Positions 21,345 through 35,100 of a DNA stretch of 64,000 bases are shown here, piece after piece. The translations under genes and the position numbers were made by a program. Under the pieces are notes generated by a model that saw only the letters and a program-made list of their open reading frames with translations, did no database searches and was not told where the DNA came from. Positions within the stretch are counted from its first letter, which is position 1; each line of letters begins with the position of its first letter. The stretch covers positions 1,349-65,348 of the forward strand of contig BDDC01000170.1 in the NCBI GenBank assembly GCA_001662425.1, written 5' to 3'. Source of the stretch: Chlamydomonas sphaeroides (lineage: Eukaryota; Chlorophyta; Chlorophyceae; Chlamydomonadales; Chlamydomonadaceae).

Positions 21345-24300
21345 TCAACCCGCCCTCACCCGCGCAAGCGCCGCCCTGTGCAGCGCCTCCAGGCCCTCCA
21401 GCTGCGCCGCAGACAGCCCCGCCAGCCCCAGGCCGCACACGTGGGCGGGGGTCAGCTCCAGGTCCGCCGCGGACGGCAGCGCCGCCTGCAGGGGCGCAGG
21501 GGGCGGCGGAGGTTATGGGAGCGGGGCGGTGCGGGAGACGATGCGACTGTGCGACTGGAGCAGGGGAAGGAGCCAGGGGAAGGGGCCAGGGGAAGGGTCC
21601 AGGGGAGGGGGCTAGGGGAAGGGGCCAGGGGAGGGGTCCAGCGGAAGGGGCCGCGTGGGGGCGCTGTGGGCTGTGGGGCGACGCAGGCAGCGGCCGAGGA
21701 GCGGCGGAGGCGGAGGGCAGCCGGCACCGGCCGGGGTGCTGCCGCGCAGCCCGCCTCACCTCCAGCAAGGCAGCCGCCTCCGCCTCCCAGGGCGCAGCCG
21801 CGGGCGCAGCCGCCGGCGGCGCGGGTGCGGCGGGCGTGCGGTCCGCGCCTGCGTCCCCCTCCGGCTGCTGCTGCGAGGTGCGGGCAGCGGCAGGGCCTGC
21901 GCCCTGCGCCGCCGTCGGCGGCCTCGCGGCCTCGGCGCACGGCCCGGTGGCGGCAGCGGGGCGCGCCCCTCCCGCTGCGTGGCGCTGCGCAGCCCTCGCC
22001 GCCGCCGCGTCGGCGGCTGCTGGCGAGGGCGCTGGCGGCCCCGCCTGCGCGCTACTGCGGGGGCAGCTGGCGGCGCCGCCGGCCTGCGGGGCCGCCAGCG
22101 CTCCCAACACCTGCGCGGGTGCTGCCGCCGACTTGCTGGGGCCCGAGGCCGCCGTTGCCTGCGCGCCTGTTGCTGCTGAGGTTGAGGCTGCCGCTGCCGC
22201 CTGCGCCTGTTGCGCCGGCCGCCGCAACAGCACGGACTTCCAGCCCCCGCCGTCGCCACCCGTAGCGCTGACGCCAGCAGCGGGTGCGCCTACGACCCCG
22301 GGGGAGGCCCCCTCGCCCGCAGCGCCGCCGCTGCCGCTGGCCGCTGCTGGGTGCGCCCCAGCCGGCGCCGTGGGCGCCGCAGTCCGCGCACCCTCCTTTC
22401 CGGCTGCCCGCTGGCCTAGCTGCGGGGCGGCAGCCGTGGCGGGGCCGTCCGAGCAGGCGCCGTGCGGGCCGCCTGGCTGCTGGCTGGCGCCGCTCGGAGG
22501 CCGCTGCGCGGCAGTCGCCTCGGCGGCGCCCGCGGCAGCCGGCCTGGGCTTGGGCTGTGCGCCGCTGCTGTCGGGGCCCTTGGGGCCGCCGCGGCCCGCA
22601 GCAGGAGCGGCGGGCCGCGAGGGGCTGTCCGCGGCCGCGCTTGCGGCGGGTGGACTGCCTGCAGGGCTGCGGCCCGTGCCTGGCCGCTGTGCCGCCTTGG
22701 GCTCCTTGCCCTTTGAGGCGGGAGCAGGTGCGTCCCTGCGCCCGCCACCGCGCTCGCCGGCGGCCGGGCTGCCCACGCCACCGGCTGCGACTGCGGGCTG
22801 GGAGGGGCCGCATGGCTCCGGCCTCGGCTGCAGGGGCGCCGCCTCCTGCAGGCATGCAGGCGGCGACAAGGGTCGCGGGCGGGTGGGAGTAAGGGACGGA
22901 AGGGTGCGGCAGCATGACAGCGATTATGGCACCCCTGCAGCACCGTGGGCGGAACGTGGCTGCACGCTGGCATGCGCTCACCGGCTGCTGCGGCTGCTGC
23001 AGCGATGCGACCGGCACCGCGGCGTTGCCCGCCGGCTGCGGCGCCGCGTTTGCGCTGGCGTCCGGCTGCCCGGGCGGCTCTGCAGCCGGACGTCCCATCT
23101 CGCCCTGTGCAGCCTGCGCGTACGGTGCAGCGACGGAGCGTGTACAAGCACATCAGCCGCTCTGGCTTGGCGGCCGCCTCGACGATTGTGTTGCTAGCCA
23201 CAATGCCACAATGCCACAATGCCAGTCAGATGGCACGTCACGACCCGGCCAGACCCGGACGTGGCCCCCCGGCCGCTTGCCTGGGCAGCATTCCGGCGCT
23301 CCTTTGCGCCGGCGCTCTTGGGCCCCGGCTTGGGCTGCGGCGCCGAGGCCTGCGCTGCCTCCTCGCCCAGCGGCTCCTGGCCGGCGGGCGGCGCCAGCTG
23401 CTTCAGCTTGAGGCGCAGCAGCTGGTGGGAGGAGGGGCCCGGCAGGGGCGGGTGGGTTGGGCAGGCGTCAGGAGGCGTGGGGGGAGCGTGAGCACAGCGC
23501 ATCGACTGGGTGCGTGGCAGGCGCCCGACATGTGGCAGCGCCACCTGGCCGCCCACCGCGAGCGGCGGCCCAGCTCCCCGACAGCCCAGCGTTGGTGGCT
23601 ACCACCCCCTGCTGGCAAGGCCAGCAAGGCCGCTGCACGGCGCCCCCAGCCAACCCCCAGCCCCCCCCTCAGCCCCCAGCCACCCACCCACCCGGCGCCT
23701 CTCGCGCAAAAACCCAAACCCACCTCAATGGTGGCCGCGTCCTTCGACTCCATGGCCTCTCTGAGCGCGTCCCGCCCGCTGTCGTTGCGTTCCGCTAAAA
23801 GCCCCCACACCGCCGCCGCCACCGCCGCCGCCCGCCCGCCGGGCTCCGCTGCCGGCGCGGCCGCGGCGGCAGCGCCGCCACCGCCGCCGGCCGCCGCTGC
23901 CGCCGCCCCGGCGGCGGCCTCCTCGGCGGCCGCCAGCAGCTTGCCCACGCAGGCGCTGCAGCCGGCGCGAGCGGCGTACTGCAGAGGCGTGCGGCCGAAG
24001 CGGTCCGCGGTGCCCACGGCGCGCAGCACCGCCTGGCCGCTGCCGCCCGCCGCCGCGTCGCGCTCCTGCAGGGGCAGCCGGGCGGCAGGGGCGACTCTCC
24101 ACCTGGCCGCACCCACCTGGGCCGCACCCACCTGGCCCGCCTCCACCTGGCCGCCTGCTGCCTCGCAGCACAGCCACGCAGGGGCCTGCAGCTGCTGCCA
24201 TGGCGCTGCCGGGCAGCCCGGCCCCCACGGTTGCGGACAGTGCAGGGCCAGCCGCGATGTGCCGACCCCCTGCGGCCGCGAGCCGCACCTGCAGCGACCG

Positions 24301-25625
24301 CAGCAGCAGCTGCAGAGCCAGCGGCTGCCGTGCGCTGGCGGCGGCCATGAGCGGCGACACGCCCTCCTCGTTGAGCGCGCCGGGGTCCGCGCCGGCCTGT
24401 GGCAGCAGGGTCGGGTGCCCTGTCACCCAGGCCCGGTGCTCCGTCGAGGAGGCTTCGGCTCCCTCCCCACAGCACGACGGCGCGACAGCACGACCCTCGC
24501 CGTGACTGCGGCGGGCCCTGCTCTCCCCTCACAGCCCCTTGCGCGCCACAATGCCCGCAACCGCGCCCGCAACCGCAACCGGTGTCTCGCCTTGACCAGC
24601 ACCGCCGCGACGCCCACGGCGCCCGTGCCCGCCGCATAGTGCAGCGGCGTGGAGCCGTTGCCGTTGCGGAGGTCCACCCCACAGAGCTGCGGTGGCTGGG
24701 AGGGCGACGACGAATGCGCCGCGGAGCCGGGGCCGGGGCCGGGGCTGGCCAGGGCGGGGTCCTGCTCCACAAGGGCCGTTGGGTCTGTGCCCTCTGGCAC
24801 CTCTGCGTCGTGGCTGTGGTCGTCCGATTGTAGGGCCTCGGCCAGCAGGCGCGCGGAGCGGACGTCGTTCTGCGGGGCGCGAGGCGGGGCGCACACGCAG
24901 GGCAGCCGTGGGGCTGCGGCAGCGGCGGCGGTGCTGATGCTGAGTGCAGGGCGGGGCGAGGAGCGGCGGGTGCAGGCAGGCGGAGGGGCTGGCGGGTGGC
25001 GCTCGCGGGAGCTGGGGGCTCCCGGAGGAAGCGGCCGTGTGGCTACGCACGTGGCGGGCGGCGAAGTGCAGCGCCGAGTTGCAGGCGGGGGGCAGGCCGG
25101 GGTGCCGCGGGTTGGCTCCGGCCTCCAGCAGCGCGCCGACGACGGCGGAGAGCTGCCTCTCGGCCTTGGCTGCGAGGCGGGGCGGGGCGGGGTTCGGGAC
25201 CCGTTCCAGAGCTTGTGCCAGGCTCGCCAGCTGCCGGGCCGGTGAGGGAGGAGCTTGGCGGAGCTGGCCTCGCCAACCCTCGCGCCGGGCTCATCTAGCT
25301 GTTGTATGCCCGTACAAGGGGACTGGGTGAGGGCCCTAGCTGGCCCCCGTCATTCAGCATCGCGGGTCCGGGACTGACCTGCGAGGATGAGTGGCGGGTT
25401 CTCGTCGCCGCCGGCTGCGGGGCCCTCAAGGAGGGGCCTCAGCAGCTCGCGCGCCGACACCTGTTGACCAGCATCGCGCCAGGCAACGGCAGCCTGCTCC
25501 GCCGTATTTCGGAGCTGTCGCAAGGCGTCACAGCAGTCTTGCTCATTGCCCAGCCGCAGCGCCAGGTGCAGATGCGTTAACTGAGAATGTAAGGTAGACA
25601 ACAGCAGCTGTCGTTCACGTTCCAT
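21345..25625 (-). CDS. Ankyrin-repeat protein with long Ala/Pro/Gly-rich middle
   Basis: Ankyrin repeats are protein-binding helical modules. The ATG at 25625 opens MERERQLLLSTLHSQLTHLH, a charged helical N-terminus (exon 25625-25379). Downstream exons carry successive repeats: ALLEAGANPRH with NSALHFAARH (about 25040-25135), STPLHYAAGTGAVGVAAVLV (about 24600-24660), ALNEEGVSPLMAAASARQPL (about 24330-24400), DRFGRTPLQYAARAGCSACV (about 23950-24010) and NDSGRDALREAMESKDAATI (about 23730-23790). Next come a linker exon near 23290-23410 (LKQLAPPAGQEPLGEEAAQ), one near 22980-23100, and a very long Ala/Pro/Ser-rich exon (about 21760-22860). The last exon, 21485-21345, starts after a clean CCCCTGCAG acceptor and encodes 46 residues with LTPAHVCGLGLAGLSAAQLE and EALHRAALARV. 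Several internal junctions are approximate. Partner and function are unknown. Confidence 0.75.
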
Positions 25626-26210
25626 CGTGGCTTGGTGCTATCAAGGCGAGAAAATGATGCGGCGCATGGCCATGTCGTCTCCGGACACTCAACAAAGCAG
25701 TGAAGTACAGTGCATATGGACGTTACACGTGTTGCAGTTTCGGGTTGCAGCAGAGCACATCTCGCCAGTAGTGGCACGTACCCAGCGCCTTGCGCCTCCC
25801 GCTCTTCCACAGGGCCCTACGCTCTACCTCACAGCAACTCCTATCAAGAGTCCACAGCCCGCAGCCAATAAAAACCCGCGATTGTTCCGGGTGCTGGATG
25901 CCAGCTTCATAACCGGTACCTGCCACCAGCCGACAGCACCACAATCATGAAGAAGCGCACATCCACCACTTCACGGTCCTATGAATGCCCAGTGCCCGCG
26001 CCAACTCCGAGCCTAGCCAACGCCCGTTGTGTCCATCCGTCAATCCATTCATGCCGCGTACGACCTGGCCCAAGTCACGTAGCTGTAACCGATCGCGCGT
26101 CAGCCTCCAGCCAATATGGGGGAGCCTCCCTGCGTTGTCATGCACCCTCACATTGCCTACCATGCTCACAATCCCCACACAACCATACCCCACGACGACC
26201 ACCCCGGCCG
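25626..26210. other. Intergenic region upstream of the ankyrin gene
   Basis: It should hold the ankyrin gene's promoter and 5' UTR and the 3' UTR of the IQ-motif gene, both transcribed leftward. GC content is visibly lower than in the flanking exons. No small gene was recognised. A TTACA (minus-strand TGTAA) lies near 25725, about 490 bases past the IQ-gene stop, and could be its distal poly(A) signal. Confidence 0.35.
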
Positions 26211-29200
26211 CTACATGTACGCCTTCTGGCCGCCGCCCTGCTTGCGGAACTGCGTCACCGCTCCGTCCAGCCCCTTGGCCTGCCACCAGCGCTCCAGCCC
26301 CTTCCACTCGGCAAGGGCCGCCTTGCTGCCCACGCCGCCGCTGCGGCCTGCGCCCGGCCCCGCCGGCCCCATGCCCTCACTCCAGGTGGCGGCAGACGCA
26401 CGCGACGCCTCCGCCGCCAGGCCCGGAGCGAGGCCCAAGCCTCCTGGTGGCGACGACAGCTCCGCCGCCAGCGGCGGCGGCGAGCCGCCGGAGGGCCGAC
26501 CCACATCCGCAAACACGCTGGCGCTGCTGATGCTGACAGTCAGGAATGGCGGCTCGGGGCTGTAGCGCGCGCCGGGTGCGCCGCCCTGCTGCGGCAGCGG
26601 CGGCGCGCCGTCGGCGCTGGCGCCAACCGCGCCGTACGGCCGCGACGGCTCGCTGTACAGGCTGTACGAGCTGGCGCCGGTGCCGTAGAGGGAATAAGAG
26701 CTGGATGAAGCCGGCAGCTGGCCCAGCGACGACCGCTGGTGGTGCTGGTGGTGCTGGGAGGCCGCAACGTGCGAGGCCTGGACCACGGGCAGGCGCAGCA
26801 CGGGCGCAGCACGCTTGATGACCAACCGTGTGGTGAGTGTGGGCGGCGGCGGCACCACCGGCAGGCCGGCGGCGTCGGGCGCCTGCTCGAAGCTGCGCCG
26901 GCCCGGCGCTGCGCTGCCGTAGCGACCGCCGGGCGAGACAGCGCCGGCGCCGTGGGCAATGCCCGCGGGCTGCGGCTCCCAGCAGCCTGCGCCATCGGCC
27001 TCATGCAGCGCGCGGTCCGCCGCCGCGGCGACGGAGGCGGCGGCGGCGGCGCCGGCCGTGGCGGCGGCGGCGCTCGCAGCGGCGGGGTCCCAGCGGCGCG
27101 CGTTCCATGTCGACCCCGGCGACGAGGGCGGGGCGACAAGCGCGCCTCCGCCGGCTGGCATCCCGCCAGGGCCTCCGCCGCCTCCGCCGTTACCTTTCAC
27201 AGGGCTGGGCTGCTGCGATGGCCCCCGGGACGCTGTCGCAGAGGCGCTCGGCGCCACGGGAGATGCGAGCGTCAGCGGTAGCAAGGCACCTGTTGAGTTC
27301 AAGCCAGGCGGCGGCGACGGCAGTGCCGCCGCCGCCGCCGCCGCCAGCACCGGCAACGGCAGCTCCGGGCCGCCGACGCGCCGCAGCCACGAGCTCGGGC
27401 CCATGTCGAACAGGTCGTCGTACATCACGGCACGCTCATACGGCAGCACGTGCTCGTGTCCGACGACGTACCCGCGGCCGCGGGCCAGCGCGGCGGCGTG
27501 CGTCGTCGGCGCGACGATGCCGACGGCACCGTCGGGGTGATGTGGGTCATGTGGGTCGTGAGGGCCGAGTTGCCCGTCGGCGTCCGGCTCCTGCCTGCCT
27601 CCACTGCCCGCTGCTGGCTGCGGCGGTGGCTGCGCATTTGGCTGCGGCTGCGGCTTGGCTGCCGGCGGCGCCTGTCGGTCCCGGCCGGCGCCGCGGTGGG
27701 CCTTGCCGTGCTGTGCCTTGATCGCCTGCGACGAGGCCCAGTATGTGACTGACGGTAGTGGAGCGGCGGCACCAGGAGTCGGCGCCGCCGGCGCCGCCGG
27801 CGACGGTGACGGCGGCCCCGAGACCGTCCGCAGCCATGGCCCGTCGGCAGGCTCGGGCGGCTCGGGCGAGGCGGCCGTGCTGCGCGGGTCCCCCAGGTCG
27901 CGCGTGGTGTGGTCCAGCCGTCCCTTGTGGCCGTACTTGTAGCCCGAAGCCTGCGCACGACCCACGGGCGACATGGCAGCGGCCGCGGCCGCGGAAGCGG
28001 CTGCGGCCTGGGAGGGGGACGGGAACGCGACCAAGGGATGGCTGGCGGCGGCGGCGGCGGCGGCAGGGTGCAGCGACGCGGCGGTGGCAGCGAGTAGCGC
28101 GAGGCGGGCGCTGCGGACTCGGCCCGCGGCGGCGGGCACGAGCGGGCTGCTGGGCTCCGAGGAGGCGGGCTGCGGAGGGGACAGGCGGAGCAGGCAGGGT
28201 GGGCGCGCGATCAGCAACGTGGCTTGGTCTGGCGGGAGCGCGTCCCGGCCGCGCAAGGTGCCGCATGTGACTTGGTCCGAGGGGAGCGCCCACCCCGTCT
28301 GCGCGGCACGCACTGCACGTGGACCGCCGCCGTCGGGTAGGCGCGCACAGGCCATGACAGCGCACGGGTGGAATGGGCTATCCAACCTCCCCAACCACCT
28401 TCCCCCAAACCTCCCCGTGCGCCGACCCCGAGCTCACCGCCAGGGCCGGGTGCATATGTAGGCCGTAGGTGTGGGAGCGCGCCCGGGGCAGGCCGCGAGC
28501 CACGCCCGTGACGCCGGCGGCGGCCCCGTCGCCGTCGCCCGTCGCCGCGGTGCTGCGCGGCACCAGCGGCGCCCCGCCGACGACGCCGTCGTCCCACGCA
28601 GCCGCCAGGGCTTCCCGGCCCGTCGCCCCCGACTCGCGCCAGACCGCAAACCCGCCCGGCCCTGGCCCGTGTGCCGCCCAGTCCGCCGCTGCGGCCGCGG
28701 CCCCGGCGGCGGCGCCGGGCGGTGCCGCGTACATGGGGCTCGCCAGGTGGCTCGTCTGCAGGCGGGCCACAGCTGAGGCCGGCCCCAGCGCCGGCGCCGC
28801 GTCCCCGTGCGGCAGCAGCAGCGCCAGCGGCGGCCCCGGCCGGCTGCCCATGGCGCGCGAGCCGGGCCGGATGCCGCCGCCGGCAGCGGCCGCCGGCAGC
28901 GCCGGCAGGCTGACGCCGCCCCCCAGCGGCGTGGTCTGCCTGCCGAGGCTGCTGCCGGGTCGCGCCAGGCCGCCGCTGCCAAGCACGGGCAGACCCAGGG
29001 AGTTCCCGCCTACGGCCATGGCATCAGCAGCGGTCATGGTCGGGGTACGTGGCCCGGCCTCAGCCGTCGGCGCCGCAGCCCCGGGCTCTGAGTGGGCCTC
29101 TGAGGCGGCGGCGGCCGCCGCCAGCAGCTGCTGCACCGCGGCGGCGGCCTGGAGCCCGCTGGGGTCGACGTCGGGGTTGCCGTCCCTCGACAGCCAGCTG

Positions 29201-32098
29201 GCCTCCTCCTCCAGCCCCAGCTGCCCCGACTCGCCCGCCGGCAGCGCCCCCATCCCAAGCGGCCCCAGCGGCCCGCCGTCGTCCGACTGCAGCTGCAGCT
29301 CGCCGCCTCCTTCCCCTGGAGCGCCTTCACACGGCTGCTCGTCCCACGGCCCCGGCGGCACCGCCCCCACCAGCATGCGAGCCACCTGCAGCACCACGGG
29401 CAGCTCCTCAGCCTCGGCCGCCGCTGCCGCCGCCGCCTCGGCCGCCTCAGCCGCCTCAGCCGAAGCCGCCTCGGCCGCCGCCGCATCGTCTGCCGCCGCC
29501 GCGTCCGCTGGCGGCTGCGACGGCGGCTCGGCGGGCCCATCGACAGCTGCCGCAGCGGCGCTGCCTGGCTCCTGCTGCGGTGGAGCAGACCCCAGCCGCT
29601 GCGCCCCCTCGCCGGCTGCCTCGACCGGCAGCAGCCGCGGCGCCGCCGGAGGCGAGGGCAGCGCCGGAGCCGGAGGCGGATGCGCGAAGAGGTGCGGGAG
29701 GCCGGCGGCTGCGGCAGGCGGCAGCCCGGGCGCCGCGGTCGCGGCCGGCGGCGGCAGCGGCGGCGCGGCAGGCTCGGTGGGCTCGGGGCTGTACGACCGG
29801 CCCGGGCTGCGGCTGCGGCGCCTGGCGTGGCCCCCCGCCGCCGCGTGCCCGTGACGTCGCCCCGGGCTGCGGCTGTGGTGCTGCCCGTGTCCGTGACCCA
29901 GCTTGGCGGGGTGGGGGAGGGGGTGAGTCGGCAGGTGCCGGGTGTGGTGCAGCAGGCCGGCGATGTGCTGGGCCAGGTGGCTGGCGGGGTAGAGCGCCTC
30001 AGCCTGGGGAGGAGGGCGCGCAGGAGGCGGGGGCGTGTTGACACGTGGGTGGTCAGCTGGTCACGCAGGAGGGCGGTGGGGTCAGGGGCAGGCGCGGGGC
30101 CACCCCGGGCGCGATGAGGACGTGGGGCCCGCTGCGGCTGTGCCTGCCCCAGGGAGCTGGGCGCCTGCCCCAGGGCTGGGAGCGCGGGGCCCACCTGCTG
30201 CGCTGCGCTCAGGTGCAGTCCGGGCACTCCCGCGTGGGGGCGCGGGTGCAGGTGGGGCTGGGGGTTGCCGTGCTGCTGCGGCCCCGCCACGGGCCGGCCG
30301 CGCACGCCCCGCGGCGGCGTCATGGCCCGCTGTATGAGCTCCTCGACGTCCACCTGCCGGGAGGAGCGGAGGCACAAAGAGCATGATGTACACCTGCGAC
30401 AGTGGCATTGAATTCATGATAGCTCATCGTAGGTCCCCAAAGGGAATGAGCTCATCGACGTCCACCTGCCGGGGTAGGCGCGGGGCAGGAGCGGAGGTCC
30501 CGCATCAAGAGCACGATGTACACCTGCGATGGTTGCGTTGAATCTACGGACAGCTCATCGTAGGCTCTCTGAAGGGATGAGCTCCTCGGAGTCCGTGGGC
30601 CGGGGTAGAGGCGGGTGCGGAGCGAGAGCGCAGCGCGGTGATGGATGCGACGGGCGCGAGCGCGGGGCGCAGGTGCCGGGGTGGGGCATGGGCCGGGGCC
30701 GGAGCACGGGCAGCGGGCGAGAGCCCGGGCTCGCAGGGAGGCGCGGCGACGGGTCGGGCCGTGCGGCAGGCGGCGGGGGGGCGGAGGTGCGGTGTGCCGC
30801 TGCGCCGCACCTGGCCCGCAGCGAACACGTCCCGCAGCACATCTGTGCGGTACCGCCACGTCAGCTGCCCGGCCGTGCCGCCCTCGGCCACGGCGCCGCT
30901 GCGGGCGGTGCTGCCGGCGGCCAGGCTGGCGGCGCTCCTGTGCCAAGTGAAGGGGATGCGGGTGGGCGCAGTGTGTGGGGCAGCGAGGGCGCCGGCCCAA
31001 GCCCAGAGGCGGCAACGGGACACGTGGGGCGCTGGCGCCGGGCCGGCTTCACAGCGCTCGGGCAGGGGCCAAGGTCCGAGCAGGCAGGGACCGGGCGGCA
31101 CTGGAGCGGGGCTCTGGGGCGGCGCTGTAAGGGCGAAGGCGCACCCAGCGGTCTTGCGCGCTGCGTGCTGCGCCAGGCCCGCCGCGTACCTCTCAGCGGC
31201 CAGAGGCTGCGACGCGCCGCGCCGCGGCGCGGACCGTTGCGAGGCCACCGTCACGCCGCTCGGCTCGGGGCCCAGCCCAGGGCCAGCAGGCGCCTGGCGC
31301 AGCGCCAAGCTGGGGCCCTGCGGCGGCGCCGCCAGCTGCTCCCCCTCCTCGTCGACCTGCAGCGGCGGCGGCAGCGCGGCATCGCCGCCGCCCCCAGCCG
31401 CCGCCGCCGGCGTCGGCGACATGGCGCCACGGGGCCGCAGCGGCGACGCGCCGCCGGTCGGCGACGTGCCCACGCTGCGGCCGCCGGACGCAGTCCACGG
31501 CCCCAGCGACGAGCCGACGCCGGAGCCGCGAGCGCCGCCCTGCGCCAGAGAGCGTATGTGCAGGGCCTCGCTGGCGACGGCGGCGGCGACGGACGGCGGC
31601 GGCGGGATGCCCAGCGGCGGCGGCGCCTGGCCGGGCTCGGCTAGCTGGTACACCACCGGCTGGCGGCGGCCCGCCGCCGCCGCCGCCGCGGCGCCATCGG
31701 CCCGCTTCGGCGACGTCGGCGCGGAGCGGCTGCCGGCGGCGGCGTCGCGGGTCGGGCTGACGCGGCCGGCCCGCGTCGGGCTCGCACGGCCGGTGCGACC
31801 TGGCGGGCGGGCCGTCGGCGACGGCAGCGCCGGCGGCGCCGTCAGCGACGCCGGCAGCGGCACGACGGCGCCGTGCTGCGGCTGCATGGCCGGCGAGAGA
31901 TCCGCAAAGTCCGACGGGCGCGGGCCGCTGGCGGTTGCCCTGCCGTACTCGAGCCACGTGGTCTGCTGTGCGTCGGCGACCATGGCCGCCACCGCCTGCT
32001 CGTCGCCCCACAGCCCCAGGCGCATGAGCTCACGGTGCCGCACCGCAGCGGGGTCAGGCGCCACGGAGGACGGCGCCGCCGCCAGGCCAGCGCCCGGA

Positions 32099-32130
<32 letters not shown>

Positions 32131-35100
32131 AGGCGAAGCGGTGAGCTTGGGGTGGGTGGGGGAGGCCATGGCGGCAGCTACTACGGCGGCAGCGGGGACT
32201 GCCTTGGCGGCGACAGCTGCCGCGGCAGCGGCGGCGCCGCGCCGCGGCGGCGAGCCCCGCGGCGGCGAGCCCAGCAGCGCCGAGCGCGCCGACGCGGCGC
32301 CGCTGGCCTTGGCAGGGGCCTTGGCGGCTGCAGCGCCAGGCGCCATGCCGCGAGTGGGAGAGGCAGCCCTTGATCGCCCCGCGCCCGCCGCCGCCGCTGT
32401 GCCGGGGGCGCCGGCGCCATTCGCGGCGCCAGCCTCGGCGGCGCTGCGCGAGGCCCCGGCCCCAGCCTGCGGCTCCGGCGTGGCGGCGCGCGGCGAGGAC
32501 AGCGCCTCACGCAGCCCCTCCGCCCCCTGCACCGCCGTCGCCGCCGCCATCGCCGCATCCGACGCCGCCACCGCCGCCTGCACCGCCGCCAGCGCCGACG
32601 CCGCCGCCAGCCTCGCCGCGGCCATGGCTGCGCCATGCGCGCCGCCCAGCACCGACGCCCGCGGCTCCGCCGGCGCGGCCACAACATCCGACAGCGCCGG
32701 GCTGGCCGGCGCGCCCACGCCCGACTCCGACACGGTCGTGCGCGCCTCCGGCGCCGCCCCATCCTCGCCCCCAGCCTCGGCCGCTGCGCCCGAGGCGCTG
32801 AGGTACCTCCTCGACACGCCGCCGCCGCCGCTGCCGCCTGTCGCCCCCATGGCGCTCAGATATGCGCGGCTGCGCCGCCGCACCGACACCGCCCCCGACT
32901 GCGCCATCGAAACCGCGCGCGACAGCCCCCTGGCCGTGCCGCCGCCCAGCGTGGTGCTGGGCCGAGCGTCGCGCCGGAAGGTGCCGGCGGCGTGGGCCTC
33001 CTCCCACTCCTCCGCCAGGTGCTCGCCCGGCGCCACGCCGAAGAAGGACTTTGAGCGCCGCACCGCGTAGCGCCGCGACGGCGAGCCGCCCGGCTCCTGC
33101 TCGAGGCGCAGGCTGCGCGCCGTGGAGGCGCTACGCAGCGTAGTGCGCCGCGGCCACGTGGAGCGGGGCACGCCCTCGGCGCCGTCCATGCCCAGAGCCT
33201 GAGAGCTGGCGGCGCCGCTGATGCTGACGGCGCGGCTGCGGCCGAAGCCGCCGGGTGAGTTGGGGCTGGAGCCGGCGGCGCCGTCGATGAGACGGAGCAG
33301 GGAGGGGATGTTGCGCGCGTCGCCCTGCAGGGCCACCAGCGCGGGGGAGCAGGCGCCGGGGCCGGCGAAGCCGGCGGCGTCCTCCTGGCCGGGCAGCAGC
33401 GGCGCGCCGCGGGCGGACTTGCGGGCGGCGGCCATCGCCGCGGCGGCGGCGATGGCGGCGGCGTTCTTTTCCTTGATGGACCTGCGGCGGCGGCGGCGGC
33501 GGTGACGGCGACGCGTTGCGCACGGCTCGAGGGCGTGGCGCTAGGGTACACTCTCCGCTGCTCCAGCCCCATCCCAGGCACAGCGCTGGCCGCACGCCGC
33601 GCCCTGCAGCCCGCCACGCATCCCTCCCCCCGCGTCGCCCACTCACTCAGTAGCGGGCTTGAGCCAGCGCGCCCGCCATCCCAACACCGCGCACCCCTCC
33701 CCAGGCGGCGCCCACTCACTTGCTCACGGCCAGCTGCGCGCGCCGCTTGGCCTGAGCCTTGAGCTCCTCCTCGCTCGGCCCGCCGGCGGCGGCGTCGCCC
33801 TCGCCGCCGCGAGGCGTGTTGGGGTCCCAGGGCTCCCCCGCCGCGCCGTTGCCCTCCAGCCCAGCCAACCTCGCCAGCCGAGTTGGTGAGTCAAGCGCGG
33901 CGGCGGCGCCGTCGCCATCGGGAGCGTCCGTGTCGGTCTCCGACTCGTCGCCGCTGGCGTCGCCGTCAGCGTCGTCGGCGCCGCCCTCGCCGGCTTTGCT
34001 CCCGCGGCTTCCGGCGCGGCGGCGGCGCCGTTTGCCGGTGCCGTCGCCGTCGCCCTGGCCCGACTTTCGGCCCTTACGGCCCTTGCGCCCCTTGCGCTTG
34101 GACTTGCCGCTGCCTTCGCCGCCCTCGCCCTCGCCGTCGTCGTCGTCATCGCCGTCACTGTCGCCATCGCTGTCGCCCTCGGCGCCGCCCTCACCACCCT
34201 CGCCGCCGCCCTCGCCGCCCTCGCCTTCGCCACCCGTCTTCCCTTTACTTCCCTTCTTTTTCTTCTTCTTGCCGCCCTCGCCCTCGCCCTCGCCCTCGCC
34301 CTCGCCCTCGCCTTCGCCTTCGCGCTCGCCGCCTGGGGCCCAGAATCAATGGGGTGCAGCGAGTCATGACAATGCCACAGACGGCGCGCCGCTGCCCACA
34401 ACCGCCCCCGCGCACCACTACGCTGTCCGCGTAGCCTCAAGTTGGTTGTCGTGGCCCCCTGGCTCTCTTTAAGCCCCGATCCCAGCGGTTGTGAGCTCAG
34501 CCCTGGACGAGCGATTTTCGCAAGCCTCCCCCTCCGAACCTGCGCCGCTGAATCCCCACCCGACTGCCGCAATACTGGCCGCACCGGACCCTGCCCAGCC
34601 CCACCCACGCAGCTCACCTTCGCCATCTGCCTTCTTTCCCTTTTTCTTTTTCTTAGCCATCTTATCCTTGTCCTTCTTCCTCTTACCGCCGCCGCCCTCG
34701 TCCCCGCTGCCGCCCTCCTCGCCGCTCTCATCGCCGTCGTCGCTCCCCTCGTCCTCGCTGACCTCCTCCTCCTCCCCCTCCTCCTCCTCGGCCGCCGGGG
34801 GCCGCAGCCGCCGCACCGTCTGCATCCAGGCCGTGCGGTTCAGCTTCTCCTTCTTGCGCGCCTCACGCTGCCGCTCCTTGTACAGCCGCCAGAACATCTG
34901 CGCCAGGGAGACAAGCGCCGCCACCTCAGGCTCGGGCACCGACCCCGCCTGGCCCAGACCCACAACCAGTGCCCAGCTGGCACCCGGGCGCGTGCAGCAG
35001 GGCGGGCTTGAAGCAGCCGCCCCGCCTAGCCCCGCCGCGGGCGCCGCCGCACACCGTGCCCGCTACCACAGGCCCCGCCGAGGCACGCCCGCGGCCGCAC

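Noticed and set aside
30529..33070. Very long plus-strand open frames opposite the IQ gene
   Set aside because: They are antisense shadows of the minus-strand exons. Only the minus frame has phase-consistent splice sites and domain-like islands.
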